A stretch of 64,000 nucleotides of DNA from assembly GCF_000026365.1 (NCBI RefSeq), contig NC_012994.1:558001-622000 (forward strand), given 5' to 3'. The stretch is from Zygosaccharomyces rouxii (Eukaryota > Ascomycota > Saccharomycetes > Saccharomycetales > Saccharomycetaceae). Position numbers and translations under genes: made by a program. Of this stretch, positions 27,408-38,400 are shown piece after piece. The notes under the pieces were generated by a model, which made no database searches, had not been told where the DNA came from, and saw only the letters and a list, made by a program, of their open reading frames with translations. Every line of letters begins with the position of its first letter. Within the stretch, counting starts at the first letter, position 1.

Positions 27408-30400
27408 AGCCGAATCAGATCAAGGCAAGACGTGTGATAGAAGATGATAGCAATGGTAAATTTCTGAAAGAGACGGAGTGGGGTGCTAAAGTTTACCTGG
27501 GATCTGGATCTGTGCCGATTCTATACGTGGCTCGAGACAAGTTGCCAGATCCGCTGGAGCTGTATTCCAAGATATTAGACATGGGAAATGAGTACGGATT
27601 GGTAAAATTGGTAGTGGAAGGGGAAGAAGGACAGAGGGAAAGAGATTCGCTTTCAATTCTTTCATTGCATGCAGATATAGTTTGGTTTAGATCGCGAACA
27701 CAATTTCTCAAGTCTTTCAAAACGCAAAGGAGGAAAATTTTACGATTCCACAGGAGATTGTATTCGTGTCATAAGAATCTTGGTCATGTTATTAACAAAG
27801 TACCTAGCATTGATAAGAGAACACTAGACCTTTATAGATTGTGGAGATGCGTTCAGTTGAGAGGTGGATATAAGCAAGTTTGTCAAAGAAAGTTATGGGC
27901 ACAAATAGGAAGAGAATTAGGTTATTCGGGTAGAATTATGAGTTCGTTGTCAACGTCTTTAAGGTCCGCATATGTCAAGGTATTGCTAGATTTAGAACTG
28001 GATCCTCGGTTTTTGCAAGATGAAGAAAAATCAGACATAGCCCGTGATAGTAACGGTATATTTGAAGTTTCAAATTCTAAACCTGACATTAAGTTGCTCA
28101 AGGGTTTGAAAAAATTCAAAGGATTTAAAAGTAACTCCCATAATATTTATGAATCAAAGAAAAATTTCAATACAAACTATTTGCCAGGTTACGATTTAAC
28201 AAATTGGATACATTCATTAGAGACTTATGATACCGCACAGCATGAGAAAAAAAATTTATCGATGTACAATCTAAGACAATATTATGAAAAGTCTATTGAA
28301 TATGATGAAAAATTAGGCCAATTGAATCAAGGGGAAATTAGTTTATCGCATTTTGAAAAAATTTATTGGCAAAATCTAGCATCCCCAATTACCATAGATG
28401 TCGACACTTCACTAGATCTGCCATCGGTTAAACATAATTTCAATCTGCTAACTTGCCTGCAGCCATCAGAACGTGAAAAAATGCTAAAAGACCCTTGGCA
28501 GTTAAATCGCTTACCCTTGCATAGGGATTCTCTATTAAAATTCTTAGATCTTGATCTGGGAGAATTTACTTACTCCCATATTGATGTAGGAATGCTTTTT
28601 TCTACTAAATCTTGGTCAATGGGGCCACTAGGTATGCCGAGCTTGCACTATAATCATTTAGGATCAACCAAAATCTGGTATTCGGTACCGCCAAGCCAAT
28701 GGGATAAATTTCAAAATTTACTGAAGGAATTGAATCATAAGAATTCAGTAAAAGAAAATGAGGCAGAAGAGGAAGATGATGAAGTTAACGATGTTAATGA
28801 CCAAACTTTTGATGCAACGTTTAAATTTTCCGATATTCACAAGAGTTTCTTAGAGACAAATCAATTGGATCAGGATGGAAAAATTAACGTACATAATATA
28901 TTCGATAAAGAACCCCCACTAAATGAAGAAAGACTCACGAACGAACTAGTCATCACACCCGATGTATTAACAAGGAATGGGATCACATTAAACAAAATAA
29001 CACAAGAATGTGGAACATATATTTTTAAATTTCCACGAACTCATACTTTCAATGTGGATACAGGATTTTGTCTATCTGAATGTGCAAATTTTGCCCCCTT
29101 TTCATGGTTAGATAAGCATTGGTTCAAAACTATTGAAAATGATCGAATAATTTCACCATTACCAAGAATTGATCCATTCCAATTTTTAATGAAAATATTT
29201 TTAAATTCTAACGATTCACTAACTATTGACAAGTGTCGAAATTTATTAAAAGATCCAATTGAAAAAGAGTTACGCAATAGGGTATACGTTCAACATAAAT
29301 TCATCTCAAAAACCCAAATCGTGGAGAATCGATTTGATTACATCTCTGATCTCTCGTTACAACCAACAGGGGCATCTAAAGTTGTGCTGTGTAACGATTC
29401 AGATTGCGTAACTCTTTCCCTAAGAGAATTCCTGGATATGGTAGTAATAACTGAGAATGGGTCAGAAGAAATTTTCGGTTTAAGTATTGATGATAGAACT
29501 TTACAAGTTCAATTGCACCTATATTATGACGACTCAATTCTAAAACGAATTATTGATTTACCGTATTCGGAATCTAAAGAGTCAAACATTTTTGATAATA
29601 AAGATTTGGACAGCTTAGTTAACGTTCAATATGCAAATAAACGTATCGCTATGAGCTGTGCAAAGGAAATTTTAAGTACCCGTAGTGGTCATGGTGTTAT
29701 GCCATTAATCGACGCCTTAAAACATGCCGAGTTGCTGAAATCTGAATGTGGAACTATATTGGAGAGAGTTGCCGCTGAATTAATCAATCCATCATCCATA
29801 ATCGTTAAACAAGGTGAAGGTTTTAATCTTGTAGATTTACTAAGCCAAAGTAGTGGATTTTGTGATTTGGAAACTTTGGGGAGAATAGAATCAGAAATTA
29901 AACAGTGCTCAATTGAATTTCCGGAAATGACACAATTTTTACAGTTATGTGAAGAAGTAAATGAAATTCAATCAGAAGCTCAAATGGCAATGAAGAATCA
30001 GGATTTGGAAATTTTAGAGAAATGTTTTGCCCTAAATTGTTCACTTGGTATTAAGAACGATTTAATCGCATTTACAATTGGTAAATTATCATGGCTCCGA
30101 GTTTACCATGACGTGTTCGAAAATCCATATCATGCCAGATTTGAAGAAAATCCAAAGGATTATTCACTAGATGCTATGTCATGGTTTCTTATCTTTGGTA
30201 CTAAATATTGTGGACCTGAAGATTTGGACAAATTAAATAGGGTGAAAACTACAATTGCCAAGACTCAAGCTTTAAATGCCAAATTTCATGAATTGTTCAA
30301 AGGTAAAAAGCCCAAGTTCAAAATTTCGGTCCAAGATATTGCCTCCTTGTCAGCGGCTATCAATCAAGAAAAATTACCACTAAATCCTGAACTTGTAAAA

Positions 30401-31354
30401 CTACTGAAGGCTATTGCGGAAAGTGTTGATAAAGTTAGAGAAAATATGGTTCCTATTTGGAAGATGCTATCTGTTGATGAACAACTTATCGAACAATTAA
30501 AATTTCTCATCAAGAATGAATCCATTAAATCATTCGAACTTTTCCCTAAATTTAACGGTGGACCTGATGATAAGCGAATACAATTAAAAGATGTTAGTGA
30601 GCAAAAACTTTTCATTAAACAACGTAAAGCATGTAAACTTTGGTTAGCCGATGCTTCCCGACTTTGCTCCAAGAATGGGATTGATAAACTTAAACATCGT
30701 TTAGAAAATTGCTTAGATTTAACTAAAGATGTAATAAGAGCACCAGGTGAACCAACCGCTTTATACTGCTTTTGCAGAGAAGCTGATAATGGTGCTACGA
30801 TGGTTGAATGTGAGATTTGTAAAGAGTGGTACCACACAAAATGTATTAAGAAGGGTAGTTGGAAATTACCCGATGAAAGTGTGTTCATCTGTTCATTATG
30901 TTCCCCAGATGATACGATTCAAGATGAATATGCTAATTGTGTCGATTTCAATGATGTTACAAATTTAGTATTAGAGTCTCTAGACTTGAAATTATTACCT
31001 GATCGAAATATGGTTTTCGATCTGTTTACGATCTATGGTAAGATGATGGTGTTTAAGAAAAAGATGGAACGAGAACTTTTTCAAGACAATGGTCAATTGA
31101 ATCCCGATATACCGTTACACAATGTCAAATTTTTTTTGAGGAAAGCTTATGGTGCTAAATGCAATTTTGGTAATGTGAACAAAATATTGAAAGATTACTG
31201 TAAATCTCGAGATGCAGCACCAATTGACCAAATGGCTAAGAGTGGACATATTGTAGTTACTGATCAACCCCAACAACTCAAACAAGAAAAACCGTCATTT
31301 TCATCTTTTGCTGAGAACACCGATAATGAAGATGAGAAGAACAAGGCAGTCTAA
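27395..31354 (+). CDS. ECM5: Ecm5-like JmjN/ARID/JmjC/PHD chromatin protein
   Basis: 1,319 residues (about 1,411 in S. cerevisiae). Order: a JmjN-like segment at about 38-73 (YVARDKLPDPLELYSKI); an ARID at about 125-195 (TLDLYRLWRCVQLRGGYKQV); a JmjC domain at about 390-565 interrupted by an acidic insert (EAEEEDDEVNDVND); a KDM5-like helical middle; and a PHD finger at about 1123-1172 with Cys4-His-Cys3 spacing (CFCREADN to CSLCSPD). Ecm5 joins Snt2 and Rpd3 in a histone-deacetylase complex acting in oxidative and nutrient stress. JmjC metal ligands appear to be missing, so a scaffold rather than demethylase role is likely. The start is the first in-frame ATG, two codons after an in-frame TGA. 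Position matches YMR176W beside MMT1. Confidence 0.93.
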   Translation: MVPLEPNQIKARRVIEDDSNGKFLKETEWGAKVYLGSGSVPILYVARDKLPDPLELYSKILDMGNEYGLVKLVVEGEEGQRERDSLSILSLHADIVWFRSRTQFLKSFKTQRRKILRFHRRLYSCHKNLGHVINKVPSIDKRTLDLYRLWRCVQLRGGYKQVCQRKLWAQIGRELGYSGRIMSSLSTSLRSAYVKVLLDLELDPRFLQDEEKSDIARDSNGIFEVSNSKPDIKLLKGLKKFKGFKSNSHNIYESKKNFNTNYLPGYDLTNWIHSLETYDTAQHEKKNLSMYNLRQYYEKSIEYDEKLGQLNQGEISLSHFEKIYWQNLASPITIDVDTSLDLPSVKHNFNLLTCLQPSEREKMLKDPWQLNRLPLHRDSLLKFLDLDLGEFTYSHIDVGMLFSTKSWSMGPLGMPSLHYNHLGSTKIWYSVPPSQWDKFQNLLKELNHKNSVKENEAEEEDDEVNDVNDQTFDATFKFSDIHKSFLETNQLDQDGKINVHNIFDKEPPLNEERLTNELVITPDVLTRNGITLNKITQECGTYIFKFPRTHTFNVDTGFCLSECANFAPFSWLDKHWFKTIENDRIISPLPRIDPFQFLMKIFLNSNDSLTIDKCRNLLKDPIEKELRNRVYVQHKFISKTQIVENRFDYISDLSLQPTGASKVVLCNDSDCVTLSLREFLDMVVITENGSEEIFGLSIDDRTLQVQLHLYYDDSILKRIIDLPYSESKESNIFDNKDLDSLVNVQYANKRIAMSCAKEILSTRSGHGVMPLIDALKHAELLKSECGTILERVAAELINPSSIIVKQGEGFNLVDLLSQSSGFCDLETLGRIESEIKQCSIEFPEMTQFLQLCEEVNEIQSEAQMAMKNQDLEILEKCFALNCSLGIKNDLIAFTIGKLSWLRVYHDVFENPYHARFEENPKDYSLDAMSWFLIFGTKYCGPEDLDKLNRVKTTIAKTQALNAKFHELFKGKKPKFKISVQDIASLSAAINQEKLPLNPELVKLLKAIAESVDKVRENMVPIWKMLSVDEQLIEQLKFLIKNESIKSFELFPKFNGGPDDKRIQLKDVSEQKLFIKQRKACKLWLADASRLCSKNGIDKLKHRLENCLDLTKDVIRAPGEPTALYCFCREADNGATMVECEICKEWYHTKCIKKGSWKLPDESVFICSLCSPDDTIQDEYANCVDFNDVTNLVLESLDLKLLPDRNMVFDLFTIYGKMMVFKKKMERELFQDNGQLNPDIPLHNVKFFLRKAYGAKCNFGNVNKILKDYCKSRDAAPIDQMAKSGHIVVTDQPQQLKQEKPSFSSFAENTDNEDEKNKAV

Positions 31355-31793
31355 TTAACTGATTGATTGATTGCTAACATATTACTCATCTGCTGTTCGG
31401 TGTATTTTTTTTTTTTTTTTCGTTACTTGGGGCAGCACCCTCCGAGTCAAATACGAGTGTCAATGGCCTGACAAAGATGGAAAGGTGTCCGTCGTATTCG
31501 ACTACAAGGTGCAGCTAAATAAGAACGATTAGTACGAAGCTCAAGCATCTTTTTTAACAGGATCTTTCCTCTCGTCAGTTATTTTCTCTTACATTGATCA
31601 CTACTTCAAACTGTGTACTACTTTTCTCTTTATTTACGAGCAGGTATTCATTATTCGTTTGATTGTAGCGATCGAATTAGTACCGAAGTTGTTGAGCAAT
31701 TGTGCATTCCTCATCCTCAACCTTTAGTCTATTAATCGTACTACCTCTCCTCCATTCAATTACTGAAGCTGATCATTTGTGAAGGAAAAAACG
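31355..31793 (+). promoter_or_regulatory. MMT promoter region
   Basis: 439 bp between ECM5 and the MMT gene (same strand). A 16-T run at 31405-31420 follows ECM5 and may belong to its 3' processing region. An AGCACCCT sequence near 31433 contains the CACCC core of Aft1 sites, but one such core is weak evidence. Confidence 0.4.
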
Positions 31794-33305
31794 ATGTTAA
31801 GAATTAGTAACATCCGGGGATCTGTATTGCAGTTTGTTGGAAGTCAAAGACCACCTTCCTCAATTCGAATTCGATTACATAATGTGGCTGCTTTCCATTC
31901 TAGTGCTCAATTGAAGAATACTGCATCTAATGATAAGCAACGAGAAGAATTGGTTGAAAAGCAATTAGAAAAGAATCCAAATTTCCATCACGATCTAGGT
32001 TTGGATTCTCATGGACACGATCATATACATTTACGTTTGTCAGAAACAGAAGAAAATGATCAAATGACTCTAGGTTCTATGCCACATCGAAGAGCGCAAA
32101 AAAACACTGCTCACCACCATGGTCATTCGCATGCAAATGTATCTCTAAACCCCCTGTTAGTTCTCAACAAGGACCAGATGAGGAATAATCCGGGTGTTAG
32201 AATTACTTGGATTGGTCTAGCCATTAACGTTGGATTGGCCTTGGGGAAATTCGCTGGTGGTATTGCATTCCATTCGCAGGCATTGGTGGCAGATTCCGTA
32301 CACGCGGTTAGTGATATGGTTTCTGATCTTTTAACACTTTTCTCTGTGACGCTAGCAGATAATAGGTCTACCAAGGATTATCCCTTTGGTTATGGTAAGA
32401 TTGAAACTGTTGGTTCTCTCGCGGTCTCCGCCATTTTAACAACAGCAGGTCTGTCAATTGGTTGGAGTTCCCTATGTGCCATTGTAGGTCCTATTGTTCC
32501 TCAAAGTATATTGGAAACCTTAGGACATTTCGTAGGTCACGGCCATGGCCATTCTCATTCAGTGGCAAATGAAGTGACCAATGTGAACGCTGCATGGATA
32601 GCTGCAGGTTCCATTGCCGTTAAGGAATGGATTTTCCAGGCGACTAAGAAAATTGCTGTTCAATCTAATTCCAACGTTCTAATGTCTAATGCATGGCACC
32701 ATCGTGTGGATTCCTTGACTTCATTAGTAGCCTTAGTTACTATTTCTGGTGGTCATTTCTTGGGTTTACAATCTCTAGATGCTGTTGGTGGACTAATAGT
32801 TTCTGGTCTCGTCATCAAAGCTGGTGGTGAAGGTATGGTTGGTGCCGTGAAAGAACTATGTGATCAATCTTTATCACCCGAGGATGCAAGATATGTGGAG
32901 GTCAAACTGGCCTTAGAGGAAGCATTATCGAAATTGATTTCAAATAACAATGCTGGTAGGCCGTACGGTATCAAATTTTTGACCATCCTACCTTCAGGTC
33001 CAAATTTAACCGCCATGAGTACGTTGGAAGTTCCCTTACAGAAATGGGGGAATGTTTTAGGTATTAGAGAATTCGAAGTCGTCACTGATCACATACGTTG
33101 TGTGCTTTACAAGAATCTACCACGGTTGAAATATTTGAATATAGAATTCGTGGAAGAGGAACAAGAATTGACTCAAGATGAATTAGATAGAATGGCTAAA
33201 CCCCAGACTGAACTTCCTGAATTAGAGCATAAATCTGATGGATCTAGACAAGGCCACACTCATTCACATTTTGGCATGGGAGCCGGTCACACTCACAATC
33301 ACTGA
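31794..33305 (+). CDS. MMT1: Mitochondrial CDF-family metal transporter, Mmt1/Mmt2 type
   Basis: 503 residues from ATG at 31794; an in-frame GTG five codons earlier is not a likely start. The N terminus (MLRISNIRGSVLQFVGSQRPPSS) is a basic presequence. It is followed by a His-rich loop (HHHGHSH), about six membrane segments of the cation diffusion facilitator fold with the signature around FHSQALVADSVHAVSDMVSD, a second His cluster (HGHGHSHS), and a His-rich C terminus (GAGHTHNH). Mmt1 and Mmt2 are described as mitochondrial iron exporters. They are WGD duplicates (YMR177W, YPL224C) and this single gene is their unduplicated counterpart. Neighbours ECM5 and the YMR178W-like gene fit one copy, CHP1 and NEW1 the other. 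Confidence 0.93.
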   Translation: MLRISNIRGSVLQFVGSQRPPSSIRIRLHNVAAFHSSAQLKNTASNDKQREELVEKQLEKNPNFHHDLGLDSHGHDHIHLRLSETEENDQMTLGSMPHRRAQKNTAHHHGHSHANVSLNPLLVLNKDQMRNNPGVRITWIGLAINVGLALGKFAGGIAFHSQALVADSVHAVSDMVSDLLTLFSVTLADNRSTKDYPFGYGKIETVGSLAVSAILTTAGLSIGWSSLCAIVGPIVPQSILETLGHFVGHGHGHSHSVANEVTNVNAAWIAAGSIAVKEWIFQATKKIAVQSNSNVLMSNAWHHRVDSLTSLVALVTISGGHFLGLQSLDAVGGLIVSGLVIKAGGEGMVGAVKELCDQSLSPEDARYVEVKLALEEALSKLISNNNAGRPYGIKFLTILPSGPNLTAMSTLEVPLQKWGNVLGIREFEVVTDHIRCVLYKNLPRLKYLNIEFVEEEQELTQDELDRMAKPQTELPELEHKSDGSRQGHTHSHFGMGAGHTHNH

Positions 33306-33360
33306 TATTATGTTTTATAAGTGAATAGTTTACATCCTTTCAAGTATACATATTTGCATT

Positions 33361-33801
33361 TTATTTTTTGGCAGCGGCCCAGTCGTTCAAACCATGCTTG
33401 TTTCTTGCAATTTCGAAAGCGTAGAATTGTATTCTAACTACGAAACAAGTGGAAAATTGACCATATTCTTGTGTAGAATCAGTTCTCAACAATGTACCAA
33501 AGTTGTAATCTTCGATGGTTTTTTCATAAAGGGCACAGAATTTTCTCCATCTATCCTTAGCTGTTTTGTTCTTAATATCTTGTTCGCTAAACTTTTTCAA
33601 TTTTTCAACGTCTCTAAATTCTGGGAAATGTTCCATAAAAGTATTGTAGATTTCATCATCGTATCTGGTTAAACGTAGTCTTGAACCAGGAACTTTTGTC
33701 AATAGATTCCAATAAGTTTCTGCCTGTTCCACCGCTACGACGGCAAACTGCTTTTCGATATCTTCTAAGTTTTCAGCCTCGTTGGCATTGAAAGTGGACA
33801 T
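33361..33801 (-). CDS. CHP1: Chp1 (YPL225W), PBDC1-family chaperone of eEF1A
   Basis: 146 residues, the same length as S. cerevisiae YPL225W. All-helical PBDC1 domain throughout, with conserved QAETYWNLLTKVPGSRLRLT, YNTFMEHFPEF and KTAKDRWRKFC. The yeast protein has been described as a dedicated co-translational chaperone for the GTPase domain of eEF1A, which explains its strong conservation. Convergent with the MMT gene with only 55 bp between stops. Confidence 0.93.
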   Translation of the reverse strand: MSTFNANEAENLEDIEKQFAVVAVEQAETYWNLLTKVPGSRLRLTRYDDEIYNTFMEHFPEFRDVEKLKKFSEQDIKNKTAKDRWRKFCALYEKTIEDYNFGTLLRTDSTQEYGQFSTCFVVRIQFYAFEIARNKHGLNDWAAAKK

Positions 33802-34486
33802 CTTGGTAAGATAATTGGGGGTTGTTGAATATGGAGATGGGAGAGAGGACTGTGTAGGACTATTGAACTGTCGACAGTTCTAATGCGATGAGCTCAATAG
33901 TCTTGTTGAAAAATTTCATATAATATTTCGTATCTGACGATATGCATATACCACGTGACATATTCGTCTGTAGTGATATATAGTAGTCATGTGCTTTTCA
34001 CGTGTAATCGTGTGTCGTGATCCATGTAGCATTTTGCATCAAAATGGTTCTGATCCATCGGATTATCGATGACTTCAACTATTGGCACAGTACTTAGTCT
34101 CTTGGTGGAACCATTGTGTGTCCACTACAGGTCTTGTTATCATAACAATTCTAATGCTCATGCAGGAATTGCACTATTCGATGTAATTTTCACGGTTGCC
34201 CTTGGATCGGAGTTTCTCGAAGGTGATCAACTCATTCATGCACCTCCATCGAATTTCTTGCAGGGATGCACTCCTAAGTAACTCTAAATATGTCAATATC
34301 CTAAGGGATTCTTACTTCGTTGGCCAGCATTGTCCAATTGCTCACGTAATAGTCCGACACTTTGTCTCGAAATTAAAGTTTCCTCGTGACGGAGCAATTA
34401 TCATTGTAACCTGATGGGAAGGGTGTCACAGTTCTTCTTATTCTCGAAGAATACGACATGCATGAATATATTTACAACTATAAACG
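33802..34486. promoter_or_regulatory. Divergent CHP1 / YMR178W-like promoter with two E-boxes
   Basis: 685 bp. CACGTG at 33952-33957 and 33999-34004, 150-200 bp upstream of CHP1, suggest Cbf1/Pho4-type input. The half nearer the plus-strand gene holds two short open frames with no recognisable content. Confidence 0.45.
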
Positions 34487-35359
34487 ATGCAGAGGTTCAT
34501 AAGACCATTATCACAAGCAACCAAACTCTTTGATATGCCTAAAGTTAGTGCTGCTTGTATGATTATTGGAGATGAAGTGTTAAATGGTAAGATTATCGAT
34601 ACCAATTCAAGATTCTTCGCTAGATACTGTTGGGATAACGGTATATCATTACGTGAAATAGTTACTGTTGGCGATGATGAATCTCAAATCGTGGAAAGTT
34701 TACAGCATTTGACAAAGAAATATCAGTTAGTCGTTACCAGTGGAGGTATCGGACCAACTCATGATGATATTACATATGAATCCATAGCGAAGACTTTCCA
34801 ATTGCCTGTTAAACTGGACCCAGAATTACAAAGAAGAATGCAAAAATTGTCTAACCCTGAATCCCATTTAAGTGATCAAGCATTAAATGATTTTTATCGG
34901 ATGGCTACTGTACCTTTTGGACCACAAGTTAAGAATTACTACGTAGACGATAAATTATGGGTGCCTATCTGTTCAGTGGATCATAAAGTTTATATACTAC
35001 CAGGTATACCACAGCTGTTCAAGAGAATGATTGAAGGATTTACACCACAGTTCAAAGAAATTTACGGTTTGAAAGAAGATACTCGAGAATACGTTAGGTT
35101 TTTCGTAAAGACACCATTTACCGAATCGCAAATATCATATTTCTTGAGAAAGTTACAGGAGGAAGCCGCTCAGGTTTCCGAAGATATTAAGATTGGATCA
35201 TATCCACATTTCGGTATGGGATTTAATACTATAAGCATATTGGGTACAAAGGATAACGAGGACTACTTGAAAAACTTATCTGATAAGACTATAAAGGAAT
35301 TAAAAGGTGAACCCATTGCGGCAGAATTGGAAGAAAAATACTCAAATTTACAAAATTGA
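34487..35359 (+). CDS. MoaB/Mog-CinA-like domain protein, YMR178W-like
   Basis: 290 residues (274 in YMR178W). A MoCF-type fold shows [21 protein letters not shown] and the phosphate-binding [16 protein letters not shown], as in the N-terminal half of CinA. Yeasts make no molybdenum cofactor, so the domain must serve another purpose; family members include FAD and nucleotide pyrophosphatases, but activity is unproved here. The first 16 residues ([16 protein letters not shown]) are basic and could be a weak mitochondrial presequence, with the conserved region starting near a second Met at position 17. Placement between MMT and NEW1/SPT21 matches YMR178W. The gene is convergent with NEW1. Confidence 0.88.
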   Translation: MQRFIRPLSQATKLFDMPKVSAACMIIGDEVLNGKIIDTNSRFFARYCWDNGISLREIVTVGDDESQIVESLQHLTKKYQLVVTSGGIGPTHDDITYESIAKTFQLPVKLDPELQRRMQKLSNPESHLSDQALNDFYRMATVPFGPQVKNYYVDDKLWVPICSVDHKVYILPGIPQLFKRMIEGFTPQFKEIYGLKEDTREYVRFFVKTPFTESQISYFLRKLQEEAAQVSEDIKIGSYPHFGMGFNTISILGTKDNEDYLKNLSDKTIKELKGEPIAAELEEKYSNLQN

Positions 35360-35494
35360 ATTATGTTTGCTAATCCTCTTTTTATAACATCATACACAGT
35401 ACAACAAAAGAAGGGCTCTATCAGACCTCTATAGTTTTCTAGGAACTAATGTACAAAATTTGTTTTGTATTTCTCTATTCTTGAGAAATTGTAT

Positions 35495-38400
35495 CTACTC
35501 ATCTTCACCTTCACTCTCATCATCGGAGTTCTTTGGCTTTGGTGTGCCCTTAGGGGAAGACAACCATTCGATGTAACGCAGACGACGACGTTCTGCTTGA
35601 AGTTTCTTCTCGTTTCTTGTCAATCTCTTAACCTTCTTCTTAACCTTGATGTTTGCTGGAGAATCGTCATCAGTAACGGAAGGAGAGGCCTTGACTGGCT
35701 TTAAGCCCACAGCTTCAGCGTTACCACCATCTTCAAATTTGGTTTGATCCACTTGAGCAACACCCTTTTGAGTCAATTTACCATTTTCTACGATCCATTG
35801 TTCAGGACATAGAGCACTAACGAATTCACTGTTGTGAGAAATCATCACAACACCACCCTTCCAGTCACGGATGGCAACTGCCATAGCACCTAACGCATCT
35901 CTATCCAGATAGTTAGTAGGTTCATCCAACACCAACAAGTGAGGGTTGTTCCACATTGCACCTGCAATAACGACTTTAACCAATTGACCACCTGACAAAG
36001 AACCCAAGGGGGTGTGGTTGGCAATTTCAGAATCCAATCCAACACCTTCAAAATGTTTTGTAATCACAGAAGGAATTAATTCACGGTAACCCAAACCTTC
36101 TCTAGATGCTTCGAAGTCATCGAATTTTTGGACCAATTTACCGAAACCTTCTTCAACCAATCTTTCCCTTGAAACCCATGAGTTGTACTTAGGCTTCCAT
36201 AGTTTCCATTTAATTTCATATTGGAAAGATCTCTTCAACTTTTGTCTACCTACAATGGCTTCAATGGTTCTTGCAGAAAAACCGTCACCGATATCAATTT
36301 CTTTCTTTAGGATTTCCTTCTCCTCTTCAGAGACCTTTCTGGATTCTTTCAAAAGAACTTCACGATCCTCACCAAATTGGTATCTCCATTGCAAATACTG
36401 GTTGGCGGTTTTCTCCTTGTGTTCGTTAACGTGTTGCAAGGCATGTTGAGCAATATAACCAATACGCAAGTTAGGGTGCTTTTGCACTTCACCCTCTTGA
36501 GGAACCAATTCACCAGTCAAAATCTTGATCAAAGTGGATTTACCAGCACCGTTAGGACCCAAAACAGCCACACGAGAGGAAAGAGACAAAGCACAGCTTG
36601 CATCGTTAAGGGATGGGTTAGGTGCACCAGGGTAGGTGAAAGTGACGTGACTCATCTTGGCAACCGCTCTTGTGTTAGATTTCACACCGGTCAAGATACC
36701 TGGAGGTGGGAAACGCATTTGAGAGTTACTATCGGATAAGGTGTAGTAAGCCTTAGCTTCAGGTTTTTGTTCCACGAACTTGGCCAAGTTACCCTTGTAG
36801 TAAGCCAGTTTCTTATTTTCATAATGGACAATATCAGTACAAACAGCATCCAAAAATCTAGAATCGTGGGAAACAATCAAGGAAGTAATTTCGGTGTGGT
36901 CCAACAAGTAGTCTTCTAACCATTTCACATTGGCTGTATCCAAATGGTTAGTAGGTTCGTCCAATAGTAAAATATCAGCCTTTTGCAACATAGCTCTAGC
37001 CAATTCTAATTTCATCTTCCAACCACCGGAAAGAGATCCCACGGTTTGAACCCTTTTACTTTCATCGAAACCAACTTCAGCAAGTGCATTGGCAATCTCT
37101 TCACGAGAGGTTTGCTGCAACTGTTCATCAAGTGCAATGAAAGAAACCAAATCTAAGTCACCTTCTTCACCTTGCAATTTGTGTTCCACAAAACAAGTAC
37201 GCAAAGTGTTCTTGTCAGGGAAACCTTCTAACTGGCCATTGGCGATAGATCTCATCAATGTGGATTTACCAGCACCATTTCTACCACATAAACCGTAACG
37301 GTGACCCTTCAGTAAACGCAAAGTAGTTTTGTTCAACAACATTCTAGAACCATAGGCCAATGAGAAATCAGTATTGACGATCTCAACACCTTCACTCTCA
37401 TCGTACTGAGTCTTCTCCTGGTGGAAGATAGCTCTCAGGTCATTGATGAAGTTAGCTACAATGGCTTCCTCGTTGATTTCACCAAAAACCGAAATCAAAA
37501 ATTCTTGTAGTCTCTTCCAATCGTTAACATTAGCATCCACGGTGAGCAGTTCGGCCAAATATTGAATGGTTTTTTCGTCTTGTAAAAAGATTTGTAGAAG
37601 TCTATCGTTGATGGACAGCTTGGGTAATCTTTTCAACAAAAAGTCTTTACCTTCGGAGGTAGCAATTCTACCTGGGAAGTAGTCAGCAGTGTTTGGTTCT
37701 TCGTCCTCTTTCAAGACTTGGAGAGCCTTACCTGCAAGTTCACGAACTTCAGGCAATGATGCAGTGTCTACCACTTTTTGGACACCTGGCAACAGTTGTG
37801 GAATGAAACTTTCAATTTCTATACGGTTGTTGACTAATCTGGTCAAATTTTCTACCACAATAACTGTTTGTCTCAACTGCTCTTGAGAAGATGATGATAG
37901 GGTCAAAGATCTGTTCAAGATAGGGACTAGAAGTGACAATGCTGGTTCGGTAACTTCTGCAACAAAAGTCACACTTGAAAGTGCTCTAACACATTGAGGC
38001 ACTTTACTTGGATCCTGTAGAGTGTCAGCGATCAGTTTGTAACGTGGAGCTAAATCTAAATTGTCCAAAATGGAAACATAGTTGAGCAAAGTCTCGTAAC
38101 CTCTCTTTGCTAGTTCAGGTTTGAAGTCTGTGGCCACATCGGTTAGTATTGGCACTGTTTGTTTGAAAGTCAATTCTAAAAGATCGTTGGGGGAATCCTC
38201 TCTTATTCTATCGATAATACCCAATGCTGCCAATTTACTTTGCCATTTAGCACCTGATGCCAAATACTCTAAAATCCTTGGTAAGACTGAACTGGTCAAG
38301 GCTTCCAATGGGAAAATATTCACCAATGAATCCATTGATTGCTGTGCAGCTCTTTTGACCGTGTTTTCTTTGTCTGCCACTGCATCTAGAGCAAAATCGA

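Noticed and set aside
33940..34010. TCACGTG with nearby AT-rich DNA as a centromere CDEI
   Set aside because: No 80-bp very AT-rich CDEII and no CCGAA-type CDEIII next to it; the same holds for the other CACGTG sites.
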